64,000 bases of DNA from Phytoseiulus persimilis (taxonomy: Eukaryota; Arthropoda; Arachnida; Mesostigmata; Phytoseiidae): the NCBI GenBank assembly GCA_037576195.1, contig CM075103.1, positions 24,180,001-24,244,000 on the forward strand, read 5' to 3'. This document shows positions 33,367 through 43,691 of the stretch, piece after piece. Each line of letters starts with the position of its first letter. The stretch's first letter is position 1. Both the position numbers and the translations under genes were made by a program. Below the pieces are notes generated by a model, which searched no databases, was not told the origin of the DNA, and saw only the letters and a program-made list of their open reading frames with translations.

Positions 33367-33860
33367 ATTGTAACCGATCTTCTAACTTTCAAATGACAAT
33401 TCGATGAGCGCCCGTCAACGTTCCGAAGCACTGAAGATAAGACTGCCGATAATAAATTGAGGGGGGTTGCAGGCGGAAGCACTCGAGAAATTTAGGATAC
33501 ATGTTACCGCCATCGCCGGAAAATCTCGATGTGCTGAAGCATTGCTCCCTCTCGAGGGGGTGGAACACACCCCCTCAAAAATCGTCGTCTTGTTCATCGC
33601 AGGTTTTTCAAAGCCGATTCTCCGTACTATTCAGTTCATTTATGGACGAATTTTGTCTGTATTCCGGCTTGACGCTAGGTTGTTCGCGTTTCTGCGCCCC
33701 GGTTCAACCCGTGGATGAACCGTTCCTGTTTTTTTTTTTCGGCTGATACACAAGGAGGCCCCTTTAATTAGAGATTCCGTACTCCCTGTGACACTTGAGG
33801 ACTCTCGAGTCGACTTTTTCAGTACTTACCGTCGAACCCCAGAAGATTGGACAGTCGACT
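33367..33860. other. Helentron 3' side with C/G-rich hairpin
   Basis: Around 33550-33580 GAGGGGGTGGAACACACCCCCTC can form a 9-bp stem. It lies about 200 bases after the endonuclease and could be the terminal hairpin of the Helentron. A T-run and CGGCTGATACACAAGGAGGC follow. All three unit copies have it. Confidence 0.45.
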
Positions 33861-34740
33861 TCAACGGATCCAGATCGATAACTCAACACCGGAAGCAGGG
33901 TTCAGCGCCGTTGTCCTGTCAAGTGATCCACGGTGTTCGAGAAGAGCGGGACACAAGGAAGTCAACATGGGCGTGGGAACAAGGACCCGATATTTCTTGC
34001 TCATCGGCTTGGCTGGGTTCCCTTCGTTTAGGAGGATTTGCTGGATCTTGAAGTCGTGCTCGTCGTGCTTGGGATGGTTCATCATCTCAAATATGCTCAC
34101 ATGTGGCGATCTTATCTTCTTGGTGGGGGCGTTGTGCCATCCTTCCAGATGGTTTGTTGTGCGGCTGCCGAACCTTCTGTAGTGATTCGTGGGATCTGTG
34201 AGTTAGTGACTGAAAGGAAGATATATTGAGTGATTGTATCAGTTAATGTGTCAGAGGGCTTCATTGGGATCTCAATGAAGAATCAAATCGCAACCATGAT
34301 GATTCCAGAGGGAGCGCGGGTGAGTGGGGCTCTCTAGCCAAGTTCGGATAAAGTATTCTTCGTACACATTACTGCTTCCTTGTTCGGGAGTAGGAAGTAC
34401 GCTAAGGGCATCATCCGGCCCTTGAAGAAGCCATGTAAGGAGCCCAGCTGGCAGACGAGCGAGGGAAAGACCGTGAAGTTCCATCCATGAAGACACAGGA
34501 AGCCTCGCATAGAACTTTCAGTGTTTCCTCGGTGCAGAAGCCCAACGTTCGATCGTTTGAACCGTCATCCACTGCCAAGAAATTCTCTTCATTCTCGGTT
34601 CTGGTCCAAGGAACCTCCGAGTCGATTTCAGCCAGCGTTTTCGGGAGCGCAGGCCGGCTGTGAGAGCGGTGTCTTCGCAAGCACGATTATGATCATTATT
34701 CATAGTCATAATCATGATTATGATTATACCCATCTCTGCT
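33861..34740 (-). pseudogene. MULE transposase fragment, copy 1
   Basis: Minus strand: DRTLGFCTEETLKVLCEAS, CVFMDGTS (family ..FVDGTF, first catalytic Asp) and, in better copies, PLAYFLLPNKE, the pattern of the MULE transposase domain. After a gap with stops, 34100-33861 gives MSIFEMMNHPKHDEHDFKI and KKYRVL, which match the MULE C-terminus (H..IW.FI..LK.E...). The middle with the remaining catalytic residues is missing. Copies: 52080-52860, 54029-54792, 55977-56741 and 62903-63777. Confidence 0.7.
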
Positions 34741-35009
34741 CTCGGGTATTATTAATCAACTACACCCTCTATCCATGCAAGACTGATTATTCGAATGATT
34801 TCGACTGAATGAATAATGCTCGTGAGGACTGGCTCCAGCCATGATAGTCGAGATCTGATGGAATCAAGAGAGGTAATAGTTCGGGTTGATGTCATCAATG
34901 TAAGCGAACGTCGTAGTTGTTATTTGTGTCCAAACACTCGCATTATCAAACACCCATCAGATAGGATAAGACCTTCATTTCCGAAATCGAGGACTCCACA
35001 GAGGAGAAG

Positions 35010-36068
35010 TTATTGGGGTGTCGAGAGACAGCTATCAGCCCAGGCAAGGTATTCTCGGTGCTTCCTCTGCTCCTCGAGGATTATTTCGTCGCCCGTTTCG
35101 AGTAACCTCAGGATCTCCTCCAACTTTGCCGACGGACTCTCCTGCTGTTCGATTATCTCCGTCTGTTGGGAATCCAGTAGATCGAACAAGCTTTGATCTG
35201 GCCGGAAGAAGTTGATTGGGGGCCCGCTACACTTAGCCTCGCTGCCTCCATGATGGACGTTGTCATTTTCCGAGGGCACGCTTTCCGCATCACTCCGCCC
35301 CATCTCCGAGCTTTCCATGTAGTCGGTATCGAACTCCGTGTCCGCTCCGCTCAATTCCATATCCGAGCTCTCCATGCAGTCGGTATCGGACTCCGTGTCT
35401 GCATCACTCCGCTCCATATCCGAGCTCTCCATGCATTCGGTGGCGGACTCCGTGTCCGTATACGAGCTGCTCATGTCGTCTGTATCGGACTCCGTGTCAG
35501 CGACGTAACCAGAGTCTGGAGCGGAACCAGCGTCACATCCGTCTGCTTCGATCACGATGAAGCTCACGAACCAGGGCACGTTCGTATCCATCTCACCTTC
35601 AGGACAGTTGCGTTCCTTTGGCACCAGAGATGTCGAGGCTGGACCATTGATTCTGGTCGAATATGGTTGTTGGAGCTCCAGGCGGTGAGCACTGCGAATG
35701 GTGTTCATTGTGAAGTTTGCAGCTACAATGTAGTCAGACGCGAACTCTCGAGTGAAGCGGAGCAGGCGCATCCAGCGCGTTTTATGCCTCTCTCGCGGTT
35801 GCGATGCTCTTTCTCTCACGGTGTGCATCTCGCTGGAAGCCCGATCCATGATTTCGAAGTCTGATTCAATCTCAACCGGGCGCTTCCCCTCCCCATCAGA
35901 TATGCACGACATCGGCAGGTACTCAGAAAAACCGCAACAGCAGATCCCGCTGCTGCGCCCCTGTATCGAGAGCAGCAAGGTCCCCGTTTGGAACCCTAGA
36001 TGCTCCGGGTATCTGAAGGGGAACGAGGCCTGTTCAACATTCCGCGATTGAGCGCACACTCCATACAT
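35010..36068 (-). CDS. Unknown acidic repeat protein, 352 aa, copy 1
   Basis: Intact ORF from ATG 36068 to 35010. The N-terminal 150 residues include a Cys-rich patch (ICCCG) and a basic helix-prone part (RERHKTRWMRLLRFTREF). Residues about 185-265 hold four imperfect 19-residue acidic repeats of the form DTESDTDCMESSDMERSDA. The C-terminal 90 residues (FDLLDSQQTEIIEQ ... EEILRLLETGDEIILEEQRK) are predicted helical, and TGDEIILEEQRK may be a coiled coil. No known family. It lies upstream of the MULE on the same strand and is part of each 7.1-kb unit. A second copy at 57096-58085 is also open (329 aa), which suggests recent duplication or selection. Confidence 0.5.
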   Translation of the reverse strand: MYGVCAQSRNVEQASFPFRYPEHLGFQTGTLLLSIQGRSSGICCCGFSEYLPMSCISDGEGKRPVEIESDFEIMDRASSEMHTVRERASQPRERHKTRWMRLLRFTREFASDYIVAANFTMNTIRSAHRLELQQPYSTRINGPASTSLVPKERNCPEGEMDTNVPWFVSFIVIEADGCDAGSAPDSGYVADTESDTDDMSSSYTDTESATECMESSDMERSDADTESDTDCMESSDMELSGADTEFDTDYMESSEMGRSDAESVPSENDNVHHGGSEAKCSGPPINFFRPDQSLFDLLDSQQTEIIEQQESPSAKLEEILRLLETGDEIILEEQRKHREYLAWADSCLSTPQ

Positions 36069-36644
36069 TCATCCGATGGTTGAATTGTCTGGAAGAAGGG
36101 GGATATGCTGGCATGGGGACATGGCCTAGGTTGGGGGAGCTCAGAACGAACCCCTCAAGAGCTCCTTGAAGCTCAGGAGGGAGCTCCTGGAAAAACTTAT
36201 TCATTCGTGCGAGAAATGTTCAAGCATGGGACCACTACCAGCTCGGCATTCGAGACCAATAGGGGTGCTCAGCGGAGCTCCGAGCGATTGCATATGTTCC
36301 TCCCTCGTACGCCTTCATGTGAGCAGATCGCTGGACTGGTAGATTGGCACTGCTGCTCGTTCCAAGCGAACTTGTTTCCTTTCGAGAACCAATTTTCGAG
36401 GTTTTCCGAAGTCTTTCTGAAATTCCCCGGCGACAATCTCTGCGGCCCAAAGAATCCTATCCTGGCCTCAGCGGCGGATTCGGAGAGGGGGCGATCAAGT
36501 TATCGCTACCCTCGATTTTGGCGCAGAAATGCGCTCTTCTTCGGGCTTGTTTACTGGGGTGTAACTGGGAGTGGAACGAAAAAATCGCAGAGGGAGGCCT
36601 TTAAGATTCTTCCGAAGCGAGGGAAATTTGAATTGATTCTGAAT
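36069..36644. other. End of the composite unit
   Basis: Closely repeated at 58086-58655. Minus-strand frames include KFFQELPPELQGALEGFV and FRKTSENLENWFSKGNKFAW, which look protein-like, but stops break them and I cannot assign a family. The last 60 bases resemble 4829-4886. Confidence 0.4.
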
Positions 36645-36964
36645 TCAGTTGTCGTGCGTTTGCGGAGCGCGTCACACGTGTTTTGCGTGCGCTCCCGGAC
36701 AATCAGTGTTCTCGAGACATCCCCGAAGTTTTTTTTCACAGCCCGCCATCCTCGTGACCGCCGGTCGTTCGTGCATCTCGACTTGAACTCGGCTTCATCT
36801 CGTTCAGTGTGTCGGAGGAGTTCTCACCTGTCGTAATTCCCGACTCGGTCGCAACGGAGCAGACGACGCCGGGTCTCTCGCAGACGACAGAGGTTGCGGC
36901 GGCCACCTCCAAGAAGAGAAGCATGTCGTCGTTGTCATCTGGGTTCGACTCGGGTGGGTATAGG

Positions 36965-37822
36965 AACTTTGCCCGCAGTGTTTACTACATGAACGCATTT
37001 TCAGAGAGAGCGGCCTCCGCCAGCTTGGCGGTCTGCTACTGGCACGGTGAGAGCTGTTGCTGGGAGACCGCGACGACAGCGGGGAGCCTAGCGGAGCTAC
37101 CGAGCATTTCAAGCACGATCCAGGCGCGAAACACAATTGAGAATCCGTGTACTTTCACAAGGGATGAGGGTTGGTAATGAGAAGGTTCGGCTCTAGATTT
37201 CAGAGGAAGAAGATGATTAGGGGTCGGTAGGCAGTGTATGACACGCATTTTCGAATTCCGGGAGAGTTCATCCAAGACACTTTCTATCCAGGAAGCGAAC
37301 GTTTCCGAGGGAGACGCGAAAAACCGACTGAGTCACTACTCTGCACATGGCGCATCCGCTTCAGTTCCGAGGAGGCCTCACGGCCACGGAGTTCTTCGGT
37401 CTTCAGCCGCCGAAGACCAGAGGTTCCGTGGAGTTTCATCCCACTGTGTCCTGTCCGAGATGAGAATCACTCAATGCCTCTCGCTGTGGACTTCATCTCC
37501 TTGTATTGAGCCTGGCTCAATGTTCTGCCGTTCACCTTGCGTATCGACTCCTCGCCATCTGAACTGACATTGTTGACAATGGATCATGTGTAAACCATGG
37601 AATCTTTGGAAATTTCATCATTCCCCGGCGAACCATCCCAGCTCTCCTCGCTGTTCCGCGCCTGGATCTTGCTTGAAATGCTCGGTAGCTCCGCTAGGCT
37701 CCCCGCTGTCGTCGCGGTCTCCCAGCAACAGCTCTCAGCGTTCCCGTAGCAGAACGCCAAGCTGGCGGAGGCCGCTCTCTCTGAAAATGCGTTCATTTGG
37801 TAAACACTGCGGGCAAAGTTCG
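36965..37822. repeat. Large inverted repeat pair inside the TIR element
   Basis: 36965-37133 and 37652-37822 are inverted copies of each other (about 170 bases, a few differences and one short indel), separated by about 520 bases. Transcripts through this region would form a long hairpin. Confidence 0.8.
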
Positions 37823-37942
37823 GTTCTTGTCGGTTAGGCGGGTAGCGAGTTGCTGATAGCCGTAGCAGACGAAAGCGGCCCGCTGGCGTCGCGGAAAGCG
37901 AGACAAGGGGCTCGAACTGGCGAGCGCGCGGAGCCAAGCAAA

Positions 37943-38248
37943 CAGACTGACAGCAAGTGGCCTGATGGCAATGCGGGGGATTGAGTGAGGTTAGGTTAGG
38001 TTTCTGGCGAGCGAGCGGAGCGATGCGAGCAGACTGACAGCAAGTGGCCTGATCGCAGTGCGGGGGGATTGGGTGAGGTTAGGTTAGGTTCCTGGCGAGC
38101 GAAGCGACGCGAGCAGACTGACAGCAAGTGGCCTGACGGCAGTGCGGGGGATTGGGTAAGGTTAGGTTAGGTTCCTGGCGAGCGAGCGAAGCGACGCGAG
38201 CAGACTGACAGCAAGCGGCCTCAGGGCAGTGCGGGGGATTGGGTGAGA
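37943..38248 (+). repeat. 84-87-bp tandem repeat, 3.5 units, with GGTTAGGTTAGG
   Basis: Units begin CAGACTGACAGCAAGTGGCC at 37943, 38030, 38114 and 38201 and contain GTGAGGTTAGGTTAGG followed by CTGGCGAGCGAGCG. The last unit is partial. A related stretch lies at 19240-19330. Confidence 0.93.
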
Positions 38249-39729
38249 CCCATACTTATTCTCTACGCAAAATCCAGTGCCTGGTAAGTCTCCTTGGAGT
38301 CTCTCCTCTCTCATCTCCCTCTCCCACTCGCCAACTCGGCATGCCGACGTTTCGTGTTTTGTTGTTTTTATTCGAAACCCGCCTAACCGAAAAATACCCA
38401 AAGTTCCTATACCCGACTCGGGTGTCAACAATAACCCGAAGAAAGCCGCAACGGAGACGGCGGACGGTGGCGAGGAGGTGGAGACCGCGCTGGATGCGCC
38501 TCTGGCGTCCGAACAGCTGGAAGAGCCCGGGGACTTCGAATTCCAGGGCAGACGGAAGCTCCGCTTCCACCACCGGAATAAGGCGATCATCTTCTCGGGC
38601 GAGATAAAAGACTTCACGGCGACGTCCCTAGCCGCGGCTAAGGCTATGAAAGGGAATGTCAAGGAGACACGCATGACGCGTAATGGTGAACTGGTGGTTG
38701 AGGTGGACTCTGAAGAGGACGCTGTTGCTCTTTCGAAGCTTACGTCTCTCGGTGGTGTGGCAGTTACCGCACGGGAATCCGAACCCGGTATCGTCTCCAA
38801 GGGTACGGTTTACGGAGTGCATCGGTCCATCGCTGAAGCGATCATTGTGGAGTCATTGAGGCGGGTTGGCGTTACAGAGGCGGTTCGTGTTAAAGCTCAC
38901 GACCCTCGCTTGGGTGCTCTCATCAAGACTGACAGAGTGATTCTGACGTTCTCCGATGGAGCCTCGATCCCCGAGCAGGTGTGCATCGGGCTGAACCTTC
39001 ACGCCGTGGTGGCCCACCACGAGCCTCTACAGTGTTATCGGTGCAATGTTTTCGGGCATGTCTCCAAGAACTGCCGAGAGGCGTCGGAACGCTGTCGCGG
39101 CTGTCCCGAAGCTGGTCATTTATCGAAGGGTTGCTCCAAGGCCGAGCGGTGCATCAATTGCGGAGGTGCTCATTCCTCAAAGTTCGGAGCGTATCCCACT
39201 CGCCTCCGAATACTGGAATCTTGGCGCCGCTCTAACTTGCCCGGCGGCCAGTCCAACGACGCGCCAGTTCCGTTGGTCGCTCACGCACCGGGCGTCAACG
39301 CACACGAGAAATTCCGTCTCGGCCGTAGCTACGCCGGAGTCGTCCGGAACGGAGTACGCGTTCCCCACAGGGCTCATCCCGTCGCTGTCGCTGCCACCGC
39401 CGCAACAGACGCCACCCCCGTTCCTGCTGCCCGTTCATCTCGGCCAGAAATTCGTCCCGACTCAGTTGCGCCGACGCTGGACATCGCCGCGCTCACGGAC
39501 CAGATCGCTGAAAGCGTGATGGCATCGGTTATCCCCAAATTGACAGCCATGGTCGGCAACCTGGTCTCGAGTGTGCTGAGTCAGGTGATGCCGCGATTCA
39601 TGGAGTCCATGGTGGCAGCGCTGCGGATGACCGCACCGCAGGCTACTCGAGGGTTCACACCCCCGCCGTTCGACTTCGAAGCGCTCGCGAGCAATTCCGC
39701 GTCTCCGCCCGACGAGTCCAGACCTCCCC

Positions 39730-42679
39730 ATGACCAATAGAATCCTCCCGCAGGGGTCATGCAGCGACCCCGCTTCAAGCTCCGCTCCACCCCCCTCATC
39801 TTCCGCTCCCATCAAGTGTCCCCTATGCTCCTTCGAGGCCGCCAATACCCGAGGTCTCAAAATTCATACCACCAGAATACACCCTTCTCATCGCACAACT
39901 CCGGTCGGCCATGTGGCGGCTGACGCCAACCAGCCCTCGACTTCCGCCCTGGGTTTGGGTTCGTCAGCCGCTCCGGCCGTTCCGGCCTCAGAATCTCTCG
40001 CCTCTATCGTTGAAAACATCAACGTATCTCGTAGACGCTGCAAGTTGATCTCAATCATCCCACGAGCAATGAGAGCATCTGTCGCTGAAGAGCTCACTGA
40101 AGTTCTCGGCGCGGTCTGCTCCTCTAATGATCTCACCTCCTGGTCTGCTCTGTACAGTTTCACATCAGCCGTTCTTACGATACCGTTCGACAGAGTCCGT
40201 GGCCGGACTCTCACGTCTCTCATCCGCGAGAACCTTAATCGTTTCCATCGAGAACGTACTCTCCCAGACCGACCGCAGTCCACGTCTCCCCCCGCTCCCC
40301 GGGTCTTTCCCCGGGGCGGCTCCACTGCTCGCATCGCTTAATTGAAGCTCGCTCAAGGTGACGTGTCGGCGGCGGCACGGACGCTCATCTCCACGGATAC
40401 CACGGCCGCCTCAAATGACGAAACGCGGAGCACCCTCGAGTCCAAGCACCCGGACATGCCTTCAACTGCTTCTTATCCTCCCGAGCCGAGGCTTCCTGCG
40501 ACGAGATCCGTCTTTGTGAGTCCGAGATCCGTGCTGCAGTTCTGAGCTTCCCCAACAGCTCGAGTGGGGGTCCGGACGGACTCCGCCCGCGACACCTGAA
40601 GGACCTCATTGGAAAAGACAGCAGCTCCTGTCCCCTGGTCGCAGCTCTCACAAAGTTCTGCACCCGGGCGATCAACGGCCGACTCCCTGACTTCACGCTT
40701 GACACATTCTACGGTGCAAACCTCATCGCCCTACGCAAGAAGGACGGCGGCATCAGGCCAATAGCGGTTGGCAACACACTCAGACGTCTCGTCGGAAAGA
40801 TCGCCGTTCGCAGATTCAGGGAGCCCATTCGGGACCTTCTGTCGCCCGTTCAGCTGGGGTTCGCCGTCAAAGGGGGCTGCGAGGCGGCAGTTCACGCTGC
40901 TACTAGTTTCTCGAGACCAACAGGGACTCCGAGAAGATCTTTGTCAAGCTGGATTTCGCGAACGCGTTCAACACCCTCGGGAGGGATCTCATTCTGTCGT
41001 CCACCCAGTCAAACGTCCCAGCACTCTACCCGTGGTTCATCAGATGTACAGACTTCCGACCAAACTGTTTTGGGAAAACCAGTTGATTCTGTCAAGGAAT
41101 GGAGTCCAACAGGGCGACCCGGCCGGGCCCGCCCGGTTTTGCATCGCCCTTCATCGTTTGTTGACCTCCTTGGAGTCCGAGTTCAAGCCGTGGTTTCTTG
41201 ACGACGGTACGCTCGGGGGCTCTGTTGAATCGGTATCGTCTGACATCCGAAGAGTGCTGACTCCGGCCTTGAGCTCAACGACGATAAGTGCGAGTTGTCA
41301 CTGCTCTCGGGGGCTGACCACGCGCGAGCCGAAGGCCTCCGGAGTGTTCGACGGCTGCTGCCGAGAGTCCGGCTTTTGGCTGACTCAGAGCTCGAGCTAT
41401 TGGGTTTCCCGCTGAACAACCTGTCCGTTGAGGGCGTCTTGTCCAAAAAAATCGCTCTGCTTGACTTTTGGTGCTCCAGGTTGTCGACTCTCGATGCCCA
41501 CCCAGCTCTGTTCCTGATTCGGTGCAGTGTCTCCGCTCCTCGTCTCCTCTACGTGCTCCGTTGCTCCGATACCGATGCCTTCCGGGATTCGCTGCTGCAG
41601 TTCGACGAGAGGCTCCGGCGATGCCTATCTGACATCCTAAACCTCGACTTCATCGCCACCGACCCTTGGAAACAGGCTTCCCTCCCCGTCTCGGCCGACG
41701 GGCTTGGAGTTCTGTCGACAACTGATCTGCTCTCGGCGCACATTCGGGATCGCTTTGTCAATTCAAAGAGTTGTCCTCAAGTTTCTCTCCGCCTACCGTG
41801 GCTGCTCATCTTGCTGCTCGCGTGGAGGACAAGTCGGCTAGATTTCGTGACCGGTGGAACCAGATTCCCGATGAAATCTCTCAGTCAACGCTGGTCGGCA
41901 TCGTGACGGACGCACGGCGAGCCGAACTTACAAACGACGCTCTTGACGTCCGGGAAAAAGCAAGACTCAACGCCGCCTTCCACCCGAGCAGCGGGAAATG
42001 GCTTGACGCCGTCCCCTCGCCGTCGATTGGCACGATGCTGGACAACAACACACTCCGCATCGCTGCCGGTCTTCGGTTAGGAATCCCAGTCTGCGCCCCG
42101 CATACGTGCGCCCGCTGCAACGCACAGGTATCCGAATTCGGGGACCACGGCCCGAGTTGCTCCCGAAGTTCCGGACGGCACCCAAGACACAGAGCTCTCA
42201 ACAACGTCATCTCGTGCGCTCTGCGGTCCGCGAGGATCGCGAGCGATCTCGAGCCAACGGGTTTGTCGCGCAACACGGCTCTTCGCCCTGACGGCCTCAC
42301 GCTCTCTTCATGGAGGGCGGGGAAGTCCCTCCTTTGGGATGCGACGGTTTGGGACACCCTGGCCCCGTCTCATCTGGCAGGTTCCGCCCGTCCCGCGGGT
42401 ACGGTGGCTAGCTTGGCCGAGAAGAACAAGTTCTCGGAGTATCGGGAGCTAGAAAGCCGATACATCGTTCAGCCGGTCGCGATCGAAACTCTGGGAGTCA
42501 TTGGACAGTCGACGGACGCTTTCCTCCGGGATCTTGGGAGGCGCATTGAGATTGCATCGGGCGATAGAAGAGCAGGAGGTTTCTTGCTGCAAAGGGTGTC
42601 GTTGGAGGTTCAGCGTGGTAACGGCGCGGCGGTGGCTGGATCGCTGCCATCGGGGGAAGTGCTCGCCGGAATCGGCTAG
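39730..42679 (+). pseudogene. LINE ORF2: C2H2 finger, reverse transcriptase, RLE endonuclease
   Basis: ATG 39730 lies inside the end of ORF1. N-terminus: C2H2 finger CPLCSFEAANTRGLKIHTTR. A TAA at 40339 and several frameshifts follow, but the frames tile the RT domain: GGPDGLRPRHLKDLIGK, LIALRKKDGGIRPIAVG, KLDFANAFNTL (first Asp), GVQQGDPAGP and FLDDGTLGG (catalytic DD, with F for the usual Y). The C-terminal ORF 41771-42679 has a Cys/His motif (CARCN ... FGDHGPSC ... RHPRH) and a restriction-like endonuclease signature (RPDG ... LLWDATVWD). This order (finger, RT, CCHC, PD..D) is that of the R2/NeSL/CRE side of LINEs, which nick specific targets. Dead by frameshifts. Confidence 0.8.
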
Positions 42680-42726
42680 AGAGTCTTTGTGATTTACACA
42701 CTCGTGATAGACCGCATACATTATCC

Positions 42727-43691
42727 ATTCTGAATCCCATTCGTGAATCTCGGTGTCGTATGAATAGTAGAAGATAACGAAATGATGTTGTATAGGTGAG
42801 AGTGTGGTGGAGAGCAGACGACTGAGTTTTGTAGATTTGAAGCTTTCGCGTGTGAGCGGTCGGGCCGTCGAGTATGGGGCGTGCTGTATAGGTATATACT
42901 CATGCAGTATTTTCGTATCCTTTGCGAGTTTGGTCCTTCTTCTGATCCCCTACCGTTGTTGGGGCTAAATGTCGCGGAATTCCCCGGAGCAGAATTGGCA
43001 TGTGTGTGAATGTGATAGCTTTGCGTCCTCATGAGAATACAGCGAAATCAAGCCAATTCCGATGACGAGGGAATGATCCAGGAGGAGATCCTGAATCCTG
43101 CCATTGAGGAGATATTCCGAAAATTCCACCGTGAAAACCAAAGGATGCCGAAGCGGATCGAGCGGATATCCAGTATCGGGCCAGTGCTCTGACGTGAGTA
43201 CGCAGAGTAACTTTGGGTTCCATGTGAACCGGAATCGTGCTTCCAACTCCTCCTTCGAGGACAGCTTTCAGTACGATGGTTTTACGAAGATTATTGGGAC
43301 AGGGATTAGGAACGGCATCCTGAACAATCCCTCCTTGTGACAAAGAATTGATCCAAGAGGAGATCGTGTTTGCCATTGAGAAGATACTCTGAGGTTTCCA
43401 CCTTATAATCAGAGGGAACTGGAGCGAATCGGGCATCGAATTCTCCTCCATGGGCCTCGGGAAGTATGGTTAGATCGTAACCTAGTCCTCCGCCTCAAAG
43501 AAGTCTGGTTTTGGACGGCTACTTCGGATCGCCACGCGTGTTCTGTGTGTGTGTTATCGGTTATGGTCCCGCAATGATCTACGCGATGCGGGCTCGAGAC
43601 ACCGGACCACAAATTTCAAGATCACTGTGGAACTTTCATTCTCGTTTTCCTCCGTTGAGGTGGGTTCGGGAGGCCTTCGAAAAGATCACCA
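42727..43691. other. Start of composite unit copy 2, unidentified
   Basis: Nearly identical to 58650-59617. Open frames exist on both strands (for example minus 43451-43029 and plus 43549-44004), but none has a recognisable motif. It probably holds the untranslated side of the Tigger element. Confidence 0.4.

Larger units (their letters stand above)
36956..38414. mobile_element. 1.46-kb TIR element (MULE-like) nested in LINE ORF1
   Basis: Terminal inverted repeats of 16 bases: GGGTATAGGAACTTTG at 36956-36971 and its complement at 38399-38414. GACTCGGGT flanks both ends (36947-36955 and 38415-38423), a 9-bp target duplication as made by Mutator-like elements. Removing the element joins the two ORF1 parts in the same codon phase. 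It encodes no transposase. Inside are a pair of 170-base inverted copies and an 87-bp tandem repeat. Confidence 0.8.
36758..39740 (+). pseudogene. LINE ORF1, Gag-like with three zinc knuckles, interrupted
   Basis: The coding frame is open from 36758 and continues after the TIR element from 38424 to the stop at 39738. N-terminal part: low complexity, Ser/Thr-rich. Middle (about 38570-38950): a conserved globular stretch (IIFSGEIKDFTATSLAAAKA onward). Zinc knuckles: CYRCNVFGHVSKNC, CRGCPEAGHLSKGC and a shorter CINCGGAH (39033-39180), which bind nucleic acid in the element RNP. The tail is Pro/Ala-rich with a helix-prone end. No ATG lies at the start of the frame; the first in-frame ATG is at 36922, so the start is unsettled. 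The stop overlaps the ORF2 start by 11 bases (ATGACCAATAG). Confidence 0.72.
36645..42726 (+). mobile_element. Full-length two-ORF LINE with restriction-like endonuclease
   Basis: The composite unit is continuous at 58646-58660 (ATTCTGAATCCCA) but here is split: ATTCTGAAT at 36636-36644 and again at 42727-42735. The 6082 bases between are therefore an insertion with a 9-bp target duplication. It starts TCAGTTGTCGTG, an arthropod initiator-like start as in many LINEs, holds ORF1 (three zinc knuckles) and ORF2 (C2H2 finger, RT, C-terminal PD..D endonuclease), and ends CATACATTATCC without poly(A). Subtracting the nested TIR element it is about 4.6 kb, so the LINE is complete in length though its ORF2 is damaged. 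Confidence 0.82.

Noticed and set aside
35193..35864. Plus-strand 223-aa ORF opposite the acidic gene
   Set aside because: Shadow of the acidic repeat; its repeats mirror the minus-strand 57-base units.
37978..38250. Telomere remnant from GGTTAGGTTAGG
   Set aside because: Only two TTAGG per 87-bp unit, inside a TIR element; not a telomeric tract.
38162..38800. Minus-strand 212-aa ORF over LINE ORF1
   Set aside because: Shadow of ORF1; zinc knuckles and conserved domain are on the plus strand.
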